Positions 15,775-24,302 of a stretch of DNA of 64,000 nucleotides are shown piece by piece (position 1 is the stretch's first letter; every line of letters begins with the position of its first letter). The stretch is from NCBI RefSeq assembly GCF_013155335.1, contig NZ_JABJQZ010000001.1, forward strand, positions 1,054,001 to 1,118,000, read 5' to 3'. Made by a program: the position numbers and the translations under genes. Source of the stretch: Nocardioides sp. zg-1230. GTDB lineage: Bacteria; Actinomycetota; Actinomycetes; Propionibacteriales; Nocardioidaceae. Below the pieces are notes generated by a model, which searched no databases, had not been told where the DNA came from, and worked only from the letters and a program-made list of their open reading frames with translations.

Positions 15775-16361
15775 ACCGTCAAGGCTGCCATGAACAGGCA
15801 GACGGCCGCACCCACGTAGTGCAGCACCGAGAGCCGAACGCGCTGGAGCAGCAGCCGGCCGACGATGACCGCGAGGCCGGAGACCGCGAGCAGGGCGCCC
15901 CAGGCGCCGAGGAAGACCGACACCGGGTCGTCGTACTTGGCGACGAGGGAGATCGTCAGCAGCTGCGAGAGGTCGCCCCACTCGGCGGCGAAGAGGACCA
16001 GGAAGGACGTGACGATGACCTTGAACCCGTGGGCCGCGGAGTCGGACTTGGCGGCGTACTCGTCCTCCTGCGCCCCTTCGTCGGCGTCGGCGGTGCGCGC
16101 GGCCCGGAAGAGGATGATCGCGCCGATCACGAACATCAGCGCGGCGACGGTGTGGATCAGCTGCTCGGGCAGGAACGACGCAGCCTTGCCGATGCCGACC
16201 GCGACGCCCGTCTGCACGAGGAAGGCGAGCGCGACGCCGATCCAGACGAAGAGCGGCCGCATCTTCGTCGACATCACCAGCGTGGCGATGAACGTCTTGT
16301 CGGGCAGCTCGACGACGAAGATGGCGCCGAAGGCGAGGGCGACGACGAGAGGCTCGATCAC
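15756..16361 (-). CDS. TMEM165/GDT1 (UPF0016) family cation transporter
   Basis: A 201-aa membrane protein with six segments arranged as two repeats, each with the family signature near its start: VELPDKTF in the first half and AEWGDLSQ in the second. GDT1 proteins exchange Mn2+ or Ca2+ for protons. The central loop is acidic and hydrophilic. The start is GTG 16361. The motif TTGCCTGTTCAAC lies 17 bp upstream and resembles one before the riboswitch-controlled terC, so both efflux genes may answer to manganese. Confidence 0.9.
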   Translation of the reverse strand: MIEPLVVALAFGAIFVVELPDKTFIATLVMSTKMRPLFVWIGVALAFLVQTGVAVGIGKAASFLPEQLIHTVAALMFVIGAIILFRAARTADADEGAQEDEYAAKSDSAAHGFKVIVTSFLVLFAAEWGDLSQLLTISLVAKYDDPVSVFLGAWGALLAVSGLAVIVGRLLLQRVRLSVLHYVGAAVCLFMAALTVWEMTR

Positions 16362-16377
16362 GGTCCCGAGTCTTTCA

Positions 16378-16390
16378 TTGCCTGTTCAAC
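16378..16390 (-). promoter_or_regulatory. Motif shared by the terC and GDT1 upstream regions (copy 2)
   Basis: TTGCCTGTTCAAC differs at one position from the motif at 5314-5326. It occupies the only short gap (39 bp) between the pheA stop and the GDT1 start, a position suited to an operator. The orientation relative to the gene is opposite to that at terC. Confidence 0.35.
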
Positions 16391-16400
16391 GACCTGACGG

Positions 16401-17237
16401 CTACTCCGCCCGGAAGGCGTCGGCGGGGTAGACGCCGAGGACCTTGACCTCGGTGGTGAAGAACGCGAGCTCCTCCAGCGCGTTGCGGACCGGCGTGTCG
16501 TCGGGGTGGCCGTCGACCTCGGCGAGGAACTGGGTGGCGGTGAAGTGCCCGTCGACCATGTAGGACTCGAGCTTGGTCATGTTGACGCCGTTCGTCGCGA
16601 AGCCGCCGAGGGCCTTGTAGAGGGCGGCGGGGAGGTTGCGCACGTTGAAGATGAACGTCGTCACGACCGGGCCGTTGCCGGACGGGGCCTGCTCGAAGTC
16701 GCGGGAGAGGACGACGAAGCGGGTGGTGTTGTGGTCCTCGTCCTCGATCTCCTCGCGCAGCACCTGCAGGCCGTAGATCTCCGCGGCCAGCGGCGGCGCG
16801 ATCGCGGCCTGGGTCGGGTCGCCGGACTCCGCGACCTCCCGGGCGGCGCCCGCGGTGTCACCGGCCACCACCGGCCTGAGGCCGAGCTCGCGGATCACCC
16901 CGCGGCACTGGCCGAGGGCGTGGACGTGGCTGTGCACGGTCCGCAGCGACTCGATGCTCGCCTCCGGCAGCGCCATGAGGGAGAACTGGATGCGCAGGAA
17001 CCGCTCGCCGACGATGTGCAGGTCGGAGGTCGGCAGGAAGTGGTGGATGTCGGCGACCCGGCCCGCGATCGAGTTGTCGATCGGGATCATCGCCAGGTCG
17101 GCCTCGCCGGTCTCGACGGCGGCGAAGGCGTCCTCGAACGACGCGCACGCCAGCGGCTCCCAGTCGGGATAGGCCTGCTGGCACACCAGGTGGGAGTTGG
17201 CGCCGGGCTCTCCCTGGTAGGCGATGCGTCGGGTCAC
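16401..17237 (-). CDS. pheA: Prephenate dehydratase
   Basis: A 278-aa monofunctional enzyme making phenylpyruvate for phenylalanine synthesis. The N-terminal catalytic domain opens RIAYQGEPGANSH, has IPIDNSIAGRVADIHHFL, and carries the catalytic TRF motif (HNTTRFVVLSRD). The C-terminal ACT domain (TTFIFNVRNLPAALYKALGGFATNGVNMTKLES) is the usual phenylalanine-sensing site. No chorismate mutase domain is fused. The GTG start is set by the family N terminus, with CACACT 7 nt upstream. Confidence 0.95.
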   Translation of the reverse strand: MTRRIAYQGEPGANSHLVCQQAYPDWEPLACASFEDAFAAVETGEADLAMIPIDNSIAGRVADIHHFLPTSDLHIVGERFLRIQFSLMALPEASIESLRTVHSHVHALGQCRGVIRELGLRPVVAGDTAGAAREVAESGDPTQAAIAPPLAAEIYGLQVLREEIEDEDHNTTRFVVLSRDFEQAPSGNGPVVTTFIFNVRNLPAALYKALGGFATNGVNMTKLESYMVDGHFTATQFLAEVDGHPDDTPVRNALEELAFFTTEVKVLGVYPADAFRAE

Positions 17238-17306
17238 GTCGGCGAGTGTGTCACCTCCGGCCGTGTCCGACCGCCCGTGACCAGTCGCCGAACATAGGGT
17301 CAGCGC

Positions 17307-17699
17307 ATGCTCGATGTCGTCGCCGTCGTCCTCGCCGCCGTCGCGTGCGCGCTCGCCGCCCTCGCCCTCCGTCGTACGACGACCCGCACCGGTGGTGAGG
17401 GCGTCGACGCGCTGCCCGAGGACGTGCACGGTCTGCGGCAGGAGGTCGCGGCCCTCAAGGCGGAGAGCTCCGACGCGCTGCGGCACCTGTCGGTGGTGCG
17501 GTACGACGCGTTCGGCGACGTCGGCGGGCACCTCAGCTGGAGCCTCGCCGTGCTCGACGACGCCGGCCACGGAGTCGTCCTGACGTCGATCCACGGTCGC
17601 AGCGAGGCCCGCACCTACGCCAAGTCGATCTCCTCCTGGTCGTGCGAGCAGCAGCTCTCGCCCGAGGAGGAGGAGGCGATCGAGCACGCCCGCCCCTGA
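17307..17699 (+). CDS. DUF4446 family membrane-anchored protein
   Basis: A 130-aa protein with one N-terminal membrane helix (LDVVAVVLAAVACALAALAL), a short coiled-coil-like stretch (LRQEVAALKAESSDALRHL) and the DUF4446 domain (VVRYDAFGDVGGHLSWSLAVLDDAGHGVVLTSIHGRSEARTYAKSI). The family is widespread in actinobacteria and firmicutes with no assigned function. TAGGGT lies 6 nt before the ATG. Palindrome E starts 3 bp after the stop codon. Confidence 0.9.
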   Translation: MLDVVAVVLAAVACALAALALRRTTTRTGGEGVDALPEDVHGLRQEVAALKAESSDALRHLSVVRYDAFGDVGGHLSWSLAVLDDAGHGVVLTSIHGRSEARTYAKSISSWSCEQQLSPEEEEAIEHARP

Positions 17700-17702
17700 G
17701 CC

Positions 17703-17778
17703 GCTGTAACGCCGGGTTCGTCGCTGTACACACCCTGATGCATCGGGGTGGGTAGTCCCAGTAACCCGGCGTTACAGC
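17703..17778. repeat. Imperfect palindrome E (single copy in this window)
   Basis: The perfect 16-bp arms GCTGTAACGCCGGGTT (17703-17718) and its complement (17763-17778) enclose a 44-nt loop with an inner palindrome (CACCCTGATGCATCGGGGTG), giving a cruciform-like layout. It starts 3 bp after the DUF4446 stop codon. Its length and placement resemble families A to D. Confidence 0.8.
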
Positions 17779-17873
17779 AGCTGACGGGCGACGCTCCGGT
17801 CTGAGAGCTGCGTTCCCCTGACGGCGTCCGCAAGGCCTGACACGATGTCGTCGTCTGCAGCAGGGGGGCCAGT

Positions 17874-18275
17874 TTGAGGTTGTCGAGATTCACGTACGCC
17901 GTCGCCGGGGCTGTGCTCCTCGCGGCGTGCGGCGGGCCCGGGTCAGACGCGCCGACGAACGCGTCGATCGACGACTTCTGTGCGGCCAAGAGCTGGTTCG
18001 TGGCGGAGGGAACGGACCTCTTCTTCGCCAGCGGCCTCCCCTCCGATGGCGAGCTCGTCGAGCTGACCCACGAGTGGGCCTCAGAGCTGGCACGCGTGGG
18101 GACGCCGGACAACATGTCCGCGGACGCGCGAGCGGGGTTCGAGAAGCTCATCGACCGTCTCGAGGACATGGAGCCGGGCGACGTCGAGGAGAGAGGCTTC
18201 AACTGGGAGGACGGGGAGTGGGAGGACGACGAGGAGAAGTCGTTCGCCCGCTACGTCACCAACACCTGCCCCTGA
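17874..18275 (+). CDS. Small acidic lipoprotein, paralogue of the gene at 124-612
   Basis: A 133-aa protein with signal peptide and lipobox (LLAAC, Cys at about residue 19). The mature chain is acidic, with DDFCAAKSW and a C-terminal NTCP, and VGTPDNMSADARAGFEKL matches VGTPEDIPDDARKGFEAV in the gene at 124-612. The start is a TTG with AGGGGGG 5-11 nt upstream; no better start keeps the signal peptide. The role is unknown. The second cysteine pair may form a disulfide. Confidence 0.75.
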   Translation: MRLSRFTYAVAGAVLLAACGGPGSDAPTNASIDDFCAAKSWFVAEGTDLFFASGLPSDGELVELTHEWASELARVGTPDNMSADARAGFEKLIDRLEDMEPGDVEERGFNWEDGEWEDDEEKSFARYVTNTCP

Positions 18276-18288
18276 CGGGCACGTGCCG

Positions 18289-19863
18289 TCAGCGGGGCAC
18301 GCGCACCAGCAGGCGGCCGTGGATGCACTCCATGTGCAGCTCGCGACCCTCGCCGATGGAGTCGCCGTCGAGCTGGCGGGGGGTGTCGGCGGACGCCTTG
18401 ATCCGCACCCGCGAGCCGGTGCGGCGGTCGAGCGTCTCGTCGACGATGGTGCTCTTGCGCAGCACGCGCATCGCCACCGTGATCCACGACAGGAACTGCC
18501 GCGGGTGGATGATCACCACGTCGAGGATGCCGTCGTCGATGGTGGCGTCGGGCAGCAGCGGCATGCCGGCCTGGAGGAAGCCGACGTTGCCGACGACGAC
18601 CGTGCGGGCGCGGTGGACGGTGGGCTCCTGGTCGTCGATCTGGATCTCGACCTTCACGGCCGGGAACATCAGCGACCGCAGGCCGGAGACGACGTACGCC
18701 ACCCAGCCGATCTTCTTCTTGATGTCCTCGTTGACGCCCTCCATGATCGCGGCGTCGAACCCCATGCCGGCCATCACCATGAAGTGGGTGTCCTCGATGC
18801 CGTCGCCGCCGACCTCGACGAGGTCGATCGCCCGGTCCTGGCCGTTGAGGGCGACATCGATCGCCGAGCGGATGTAGAGCGGGATGCCGAGGTTGCGGGC
18901 GAGGAGGTTGCCCGTGCCCGCGGGGATGATGCCGACCGGGATGCCGGTGCCGGCGAGCTCGGCGCACACCTCGCGCACGGTGCCGTCGCCGCCGCAGACG
19001 ATGACCAGGTCGGCCCCGGAGACGGCTGCGCGCTCGGCCATGCCGGTGCCCGGGTCCTCGACGGTGGTGTACTGCCAGGTCGGCTCCGACCAGCCGGACT
19101 CCGCGGCCATCGAGGCGACGAGCGAGCGGAACTGCCCCACGTCCTCCACCTTGATCGGGTTGAGGATGACCGCGAGCCGCTTCTCCGAGGCGTAGACCTC
19201 CGGTAGCGGCTCGACCCGGGATGCGGTCGAGCGCGGCCGGGGGTCGATGAATGCCAGCGCCAGGAAGAAGATCGTCAGGGCCAGCAGGAGGCCGCCGATC
19301 ACGTCGCTGGGGAAGTGCCGGCCCAGGAGCACCCGGTCCAGGCCCACGAGGACCCACCACGCCACGACGGCCGCGATGCCGAGGCGGCGCAGGCTCGTAC
19401 GACGTACGAACAGGACGAGCAGCATGACGAGGAGCGCCGCGAAGGCAGCCGTCGACGACGCGTGGCCGGACGGGAAGCTGTAGTTGACGTGCTCGCCCAA
19501 GGCGTCCTGCCAGTCCGGTCGGTCACGCCCGAGGAAGCGCTTGAGCACGGTGGTCGCGAGCGAGGTCACCGCCATCACCACGACGACCAGCAGTGCCGCC
19601 CAGCGGTGACGACGCAGGACGAGGACGAGCGCCAGCAGCACCGTGAGCACGGTCATGCCGATCGTGCCGAAGGCGACCTCGACGAACCGCAGCGCCTCGA
19701 CGAGCAGGCCCTGGTCGTCGGCCCAGTCCTCGAGCCGCCGGCCCTCGGTGTCGAAGGTGTCGAGCGGGGACCGGTCACGGGTCACGAGGAAGCCGAGGAC
19801 CGCGAACAGGGCGGCCGCGAGGGCCGCCCCACCGAGGGCGCGGTTGCGGGAGGCGGGAGTCAC
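18289..19863 (-). CDS. PAP2 phosphatase - diacylglycerol kinase fusion
   Basis: A 524-aa membrane protein in two parts. Residues 1-215 are a PAP2 lipid phosphatase with about six membrane segments and the motifs KRFLGRDRP, SFPSGHASS and GRHFPSD. Residues 235-524 are a diacylglycerol/sphingosine kinase catalytic domain with VIVCGGDGTVREVCAEL and GIIPAGTGNLLARNLGIP. One chain thus carries a lipid phosphatase and a lipid kinase, pointing to phospholipid or polyprenyl-lipid turnover. The GTG start at 19863 lies before the signal-like first helix. The fusion occurs in other actinobacteria. Confidence 0.9.
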   Translation of the reverse strand: MTPASRNRALGGAALAAALFAVLGFLVTRDRSPLDTFDTEGRRLEDWADDQGLLVEALRFVEVAFGTIGMTVLTVLLALVLVLRRHRWAALLVVVVMAVTSLATTVLKRFLGRDRPDWQDALGEHVNYSFPSGHASSTAAFAALLVMLLVLFVRRTSLRRLGIAAVVAWWVLVGLDRVLLGRHFPSDVIGGLLLALTIFFLALAFIDPRPRSTASRVEPLPEVYASEKRLAVILNPIKVEDVGQFRSLVASMAAESGWSEPTWQYTTVEDPGTGMAERAAVSGADLVIVCGGDGTVREVCAELAGTGIPVGIIPAGTGNLLARNLGIPLYIRSAIDVALNGQDRAIDLVEVGGDGIEDTHFMVMAGMGFDAAIMEGVNEDIKKKIGWVAYVVSGLRSLMFPAVKVEIQIDDQEPTVHRARTVVVGNVGFLQAGMPLLPDATIDDGILDVVIIHPRQFLSWITVAMRVLRKSTIVDETLDRRTGSRVRIKASADTPRQLDGDSIGEGRELHMECIHGRLLVRVPR

Positions 19864-19922
19864 CCGCGAAGTATGCCCACACCGGACGGGCCTCCCCACG
19901 CCCGGACGGATAGCCTTCTGGT

Positions 19923-21191
19923 GTGATCGATCCCCGCCTGCTCCGTGACGACCCCGACCGCGTGCGCGCCGCCCAGGCCAAGCGCGGGCTGTCCGACGAC
20001 GTGGTGGACCGGGCGCTGGCGGCGGACTCCGCACGCCGGCAGGCGATCGCCGACTTCGAGGCGAAGCGGGCCGAGCAGAAGGCCAGCGGCGCGCTCGTCG
20101 CCAAGGCGCAGGGCGAGGAGAAGCAGGCCCTGCTCGCTCAGGTCAAGGAGCTCGCCGCGGGCGTCAAGCAGGCAGAGGCCGCGCGCAACGCCGCCGAGGC
20201 CGAGTGGGACGAGGCGATCAAGGCAATCCCGAACATCGCCGCCGACGAGGCGCCCGCCGGTGGCGAGGACGACTTCGTCACTCTCGAGCACGTCGGCACC
20301 CCGCGGGAGTTCGACTTCGAGCCGCGCGACCACATCGAGCTCGGCAAGCTCCTCGGCGCCATCGACCTCGAGCGCGGCGCGAAGGTCAGCGGCTCGCGCT
20401 TCTACTTCCTCACCGGCGTCGGCGCGCAGCTCGAGCTCGCGCTGGTCAACCTGGCGATGGACCAGGCCCGCAACGCCGGCTTCACCCAGGTGATCGCCCC
20501 GTCGCTGGTCAAGCCGCGCGCCATGGAGGGCACCGGCTTCCTCGGCCAGGCCGCCGACGACGTCTACCGCATCGAGGGCGAGGACCTCTACCTCGTCGGC
20601 ACGAGCGAGGTCGCGATGGCGGCCTACCACTCCGACGAGATCCTCGACGCCGGTTCGCTGCCGCGCCGCTACGCCGCCTTGAGCCCGTGCTTCCGCAAGG
20701 AGGCCGGCAGCCACGGCAAGGACACCAAGGGCATCATCCGGGTCCACTGGTTCGACAAGGTGGAGATGTTCGTCCACACGACCGTGGAGGAGTCGTACGC
20801 CGAGCACGAGCGGTTGCTGGCGTGGGAGAAGGAGTTCCTCGACAAGCTCGAGCTCGCCTACCGGGTCATCGACACCGCTGCCGGCGACCTCGGCCTCAGC
20901 GCGCAGCGCAAGTTCGACTGCGAGGCGTGGATCCCGACGCAGGGCAAGTACCGCGAGCTCACCTCGACCTCCAACTGCACCGACTTCCAGGCGCGCCGCC
21001 TCGACATCCGCACCCGCGACGACCACGGCCAGACGGTGCCGGTCGCGACCCTCAACGGCACGCTGACCGCTATCCCGCGGGCGATCGTGGCGATCCTCGA
21101 GACCCACCAGAACGAGGACGGATCGGTCACCGTGCCGCAGGCGCTGCGCCCCTACCTCGGCGGCCTGGAAGTGATGAAGCCCCTTGGCTGA
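19923..21191 (+). CDS. serS: Seryl-tRNA synthetase
   Basis: A 422-aa class II synthetase: an N-terminal coiled-coil arm (residues 30-100) that holds the long variable arm of tRNA-Ser, then the catalytic core with [50 protein letters not shown] and the motif 3 region [23 protein letters not shown] is 6 nt before the GTG start, so the mRNA is probably leaderless. Two HAD phosphatase genes and DUF1905 follow as an operon with overlapping starts and stops. A tRNA-Ser(CGA) gene is also in this window. Confidence 0.97.
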   Translation: MIDPRLLRDDPDRVRAAQAKRGLSDDVVDRALAADSARRQAIADFEAKRAEQKASGALVAKAQGEEKQALLAQVKELAAGVKQAEAARNAAEAEWDEAIKAIPNIAADEAPAGGEDDFVTLEHVGTPREFDFEPRDHIELGKLLGAIDLERGAKVSGSRFYFLTGVGAQLELALVNLAMDQARNAGFTQVIAPSLVKPRAMEGTGFLGQAADDVYRIEGEDLYLVGTSEVAMAAYHSDEILDAGSLPRRYAALSPCFRKEAGSHGKDTKGIIRVHWFDKVEMFVHTTVEESYAEHERLLAWEKEFLDKLELAYRVIDTAAGDLGLSAQRKFDCEAWIPTQGKYRELTSTSNCTDFQARRLDIRTRDDHGQTVPVATLNGTLTAIPRAIVAILETHQNEDGSVTVPQALRPYLGGLEVMKPLG

Positions 21192-22020
21192 CTGGACCCC
21201 CCGGGTCGTTGCGCTCGACATCGACGGCACGCTCCTGAAGTGGGTCGACGGGCAGACCGAGGACTACGAGACCATCACGCCCGAGGTCTACGACGCCGTG
21301 CACCGCACCCTCGACGCCGGCGCCCACGTCGTGCTGGCGAGCGGCCGCTCGCCGCACGGCATGACGACGATCGCCGACCTGCTCGACATCCCGCGCGAGG
21401 AGGCCGACCGCCTCTGGGTGGTGGCGTCCAACGGCGCGGTGGTCTTCCGCTACCCGCCGATGGAGGTCGTCCACGAGGAGACCTTCGACGCCGCCCCGGC
21501 CGTCGCCGCGGTGCTGGAGCACCACCCGCACGCCCTGGTCGCGGTCGAGGAGCGCGAGGTCGGCGGCTACCGCGTCAACCGGGTCTTCCCCGACGGCGAG
21601 CTGTCCGGCGAGCAGGTGATCACCCACGTCGACGACATCGTCGGTGAGCCCGTCAGCCGTGTGATCGTCCGCGATCCCGAGGCGACCGCCGACGACTTCA
21701 TCGAGCTGGCAGCCAGGCTCGGCCTGCACGGCACGGACTACGTCGTCGGCTGGACCGCGTGGCTCGACCTCTCCCCGGTCGGCGTCTCCAAGGCCTCGGG
21801 CCTCCAGCACGTCTGCGACAAGATCGGGCTGGCCGCGGCCGACGTGCTGGCGATCGGCGACGGCCGCAACGACATCGAGATGCTCCGCTGGGCCGGTCGC
21901 GGCGTGGCCATGGGCCAGGCCGTCGACGAGGTGAAGGCCGCCGCCGACGACGTGACCGCGACCGTGAACGACGAGGGCGCTGCCGTCGAGATCTCGCGCT
22001 GGTTCCCCCAGGACTGCTGA
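21184..22020 (+). CDS. HAD family (Cof-type) phosphatase
   Basis: A 278-aa protein with HAD motif [14 protein letters not shown] near the start, motif II LASGRS, and motif [23 protein letters not shown], plus the type II cap between II and III of the Cof subfamily. Such enzymes dephosphorylate sugar phosphates, nucleotides or flavin precursors; the substrate is not predictable. The TTG start overlaps the serS stop by 8 bp, indicating translational coupling. Confidence 0.88.
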   Translation: MADWTPRVVALDIDGTLLKWVDGQTEDYETITPEVYDAVHRTLDAGAHVVLASGRSPHGMTTIADLLDIPREEADRLWVVASNGAVVFRYPPMEVVHEETFDAAPAVAAVLEHHPHALVAVEEREVGGYRVNRVFPDGELSGEQVITHVDDIVGEPVSRVIVRDPEATADDFIELAARLGLHGTDYVVGWTAWLDLSPVGVSKASGLQHVCDKIGLAAADVLAIGDGRNDIEMLRWAGRGVAMGQAVDEVKAAADDVTATVNDEGAAVEISRWFPQDC

Positions 22021-22023
22021 GTC

Positions 22024-22344
22024 GTGGACGAGGGGGTCACCTTCACCGCGGAGCTCTGGCGCTGGACGGCGCGCAAGGAGTCCGCCGACTCGGGCGCGTG
22101 GTGCTTCGTGACCCTGCCCGTCGACCTCGCCGACGAGGTGCGCGAACGGGCCGGCGAGCCGCGGGGCTTCGGCTCGGTCCGGGTGCGGGCCCGGGTCGGC
22201 GCGACCACCTGGGACACCAGCGTCTTCCCCGACACCACCTCCGGTGGCTTCGTGCTCCCGGTGAAGAAGGCGGTCCGCACGGCCGCGGGCGTGACCGAGG
22301 GTGACCTGCTCACCGTCACCGTGACCGTCCGGGACGGCTCGTGA
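22024..22344 (+). CDS. DUF1905 domain protein
   Basis: A 106-aa protein matching DUF1905 (FTAELWRWTARKESADSGAWCFVTLPVDLADEVRERA, then GSVRVRARVGATTWDTSVFPDTTSGGFVLPVKKAVRTAAGVTEGD). The family is a small beta-barrel found alone or beside YdeI-type domains, with no known activity. GTG 22024 is 3 bp after the upstream stop and its own stop overlaps the next GTG, so it is the middle gene of a coupled operon. Confidence 0.88.
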   Translation: MDEGVTFTAELWRWTARKESADSGAWCFVTLPVDLADEVRERAGEPRGFGSVRVRARVGATTWDTSVFPDTTSGGFVLPVKKAVRTAAGVTEGDLLTVTVTVRDGS

Positions 22345-23159
22345 GCTCTCCCCGCCTCGTGGCCACCGACCTCGACGGCACCCTCCTCGACTCGGAGGGC
22401 CGGGTCTCCGCACGCACCCGCGCGGTGCTCGACGAGCTCGACGCCGCCGGCGTACCGGTCGTGTTCACCACCGGACGGCCCATCCGCTGGATGGAGGAGC
22501 TGTGGGAGGCCGTCGGCGGGCACGGGATCGCGATCTGCAGCAACGGGGGGATCGTGTACGACGTCGCGCGCCGCGAGGTGGCGACCGCCCGGACCATCCC
22601 GGCCGAGGTGCTGCGCGAGGTGGCCGCGCGGCTGCGCGCGGACCTGCCCGGCACCGTCTTCGCGCTCGAGAAGACCACGGGCTTCGCGAAGGAGCCCGGC
22701 TTCATGCCGCGGCTGGCGGTCAACCTCGCGCCCGACGTGCCGACCGCTCCTCTGGAGGAGCTCGTCGACGGTGACGTGGTCAAGCTGCTCGCCCGCCACG
22801 AGGGGCACGAGCCAGAGCCCTACTGGGAGCTGGTCGCCGACGCTCTGGGCGAGCAGGTCGTCACGACCTGGTCGTCGGTGGGCACGCTGGTGGAGATCAG
22901 CGCGGCTGGGGTCACCAAGGCGTCGACGCTGGCCACTGTCGCGGCCGGGATGGGCCTGGGTCCCGACGACGTCGTGGCGTTCGGCGACATGCCCAACGAC
23001 CTGCCGATGCTGGAGTGGGCCGGCACGTCCTACGCGATGGCCAACGCCCACCCGACGGTGCGCGAGCTCGCCGACCACCTCGCGCCCCACCACGACGAGG
23101 ACGGGGTGGCCGCGGTGCTCGCCGACCTCTTCGGTCTCTCCTCCGGTCGCCCTCGCTAG
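22341..23159 (+). CDS. HAD family (Cof-type) phosphatase
   Basis: A 272-aa HAD phosphatase with DLDGTLLDSEGRVS, FTTGRPIRWM, SNGGIVYD and FGDMPNDLPMLEWAGTSYAMANAH. It is a distant paralogue of the upstream HAD protein at 21184-22020, with the same cap topology. The GTG start overlaps the DUF1905 stop codon (GTGA). The substrate is unknown. Confidence 0.9.
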   Translation: MSSPRLVATDLDGTLLDSEGRVSARTRAVLDELDAAGVPVVFTTGRPIRWMEELWEAVGGHGIAICSNGGIVYDVARREVATARTIPAEVLREVAARLRADLPGTVFALEKTTGFAKEPGFMPRLAVNLAPDVPTAPLEELVDGDVVKLLARHEGHEPEPYWELVADALGEQVVTTWSSVGTLVEISAAGVTKASTLATVAAGMGLGPDDVVAFGDMPNDLPMLEWAGTSYAMANAHPTVRELADHLAPHHDEDGVAAVLADLFGLSSGRPR

Positions 23160-23169
23160 GCTGCCCGCC

Positions 23170-23739
23170 ATGATCCGCGCCGTCCGACTCGCTGCCGCAC
23201 TGCTCCTCGCGTGCCTCGGCCTCGTGGTGACGGTCCAGGCCCCGGCCGCGGCCGACTGCACCTGCCAGCCCGGCGGTCTCGGGCAGCAGGTCGAGCGCGC
23301 CGACGCGGTCTTCATCGGCACCGTCGACAACGTCGAGGTCGCCGGCAACGACCACACCTACGACGTCACCGCGTCGCGGGCCTACCAGGGCGAGCCGGAG
23401 CGCACCACGCAGGTCTTCTCCGCCGGCGGGAAGAACGCCTGCGGCCTCGGCGAGCTCGCGGTCGGCACCTCCTACGTCTTCCTCGCCACCGGCACCGAGG
23501 CGCCGTTCGAGGCCGACAGCTGCGGCGGCACCAGCGAGGCCAACCCGTCCAAGGTGTCCAGGATCGAGGGCCTCCTCGGCGAGGGCACCTCGGTCGAGCC
23601 GCCCCCGCCCCCGACCGCCGAGCGCACGCTGGTCGAGGACTCGCCGCCCGCCGGGTTCGCCCGCACGGCGGCACCCGGCGCCGCCGCCGCGATCATCGGC
23701 CTCCTCGGCCTCGTCGTCGTACGCCGCCTCGCGCGCTGA
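23170..23739 (+). CDS. Secreted, membrane-anchored cysteine protein (TIMP/netrin-like N terminus)
   Basis: The 189-aa protein has a signal peptide ending AAAD, then CTCQPGG...ADAVFIGTV, the pattern of actinobacterial proteins with a TIMP-like OB fold, with Cys pairs at CTC, NACGLG and DSCGG. A proline-rich linker and a C-terminal helix ending VVVRRLAR anchor it to the membrane. TAGGCT lies 7 nt before the ATG. The next gene encodes a paralogue one base downstream. The ligand is unknown; inhibition of an extracytoplasmic protease is a guess from the fold. Confidence 0.7.
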   Translation: MIRAVRLAAALLLACLGLVVTVQAPAAADCTCQPGGLGQQVERADAVFIGTVDNVEVAGNDHTYDVTASRAYQGEPERTTQVFSAGGKNACGLGELAVGTSYVFLATGTEAPFEADSCGGTSEANPSKVSRIEGLLGEGTSVEPPPPPTAERTLVEDSPPAGFARTAAPGAAAAIIGLLGLVVVRRLAR

Positions 23740-23740
23740 C

Positions 23741-24298
23741 GTGGTCCTCCGCCTGCTCGCCGTCCTGGCGCTGCTGGTGGGCGGGCTCGCGCTGGGGTCG
23801 GCCGCCCCGGCCGCGGCGTGCAGCTGCGTCCGCCTGTCGCCGGAGGAGTACGCCGCCCGCGCGGACGTCGCGTTCGTCGGGTCCGCGACGAGCGAGCGGG
23901 CCGCGGACGGGGAGGTGGTCTACCGCTTCACCGTCGAGACCGTCCACGCCGGCCGGGTGAACCGCACGCAGGACGTCGTTGCGCCGCGGACGGGCAGCAC
24001 GTGCGACCAGCGGCTGCCGCTGGACCGCGAGCTGCTGGTGCTCGCCACCCTCGACGCTCGCGGTCGCCCGGCGCTGCAGGACTGCCTGGACGTCGCCTGG
24101 TACGCCGAGGACAACTACGCGGGCAAGGTGGCCGCGGCCCTCGGCCCGGGGACGCGACCGCTTCCCGGCCGGTCGGAGGTCGAGGTGGAGGACACGCCGG
24201 TGCGCGACCTGCTGTGGTCCGCAGCGGCGATCGGGGTCGTCGGGGCGCTCGGCATGGTCGTCGTACGACGTCTCGCACGCACGTCGGGTCGGGGCTGA
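23741..24298 (+). CDS. Secreted, membrane-anchored cysteine protein, paralogue of the upstream gene
   Basis: The 185-aa protein has a signal peptide ending PAAA, then CSCVRLSPEEYAARADVAFVG, a further Cys pair (STCDQRL and LQDCLD) and a C-terminal helix ending GMVVVRRLAR. The two-cysteine start (CSC against CTC), the ADxxFxG motif and the tail are shared with the gene at 23170-23739. The GTG start is 1 bp after the upstream stop codon, so the two are one transcript and perhaps a pair acting together. Confidence 0.7.
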   Translation: MVLRLLAVLALLVGGLALGSAAPAAACSCVRLSPEEYAARADVAFVGSATSERAADGEVVYRFTVETVHAGRVNRTQDVVAPRTGSTCDQRLPLDRELLVLATLDARGRPALQDCLDVAWYAEDNYAGKVAAALGPGTRPLPGRSEVEVEDTPVRDLLWSAAAIGVVGALGMVVVRRLARTSGRG

Positions 24299-24302
24299 GC
24301 CC

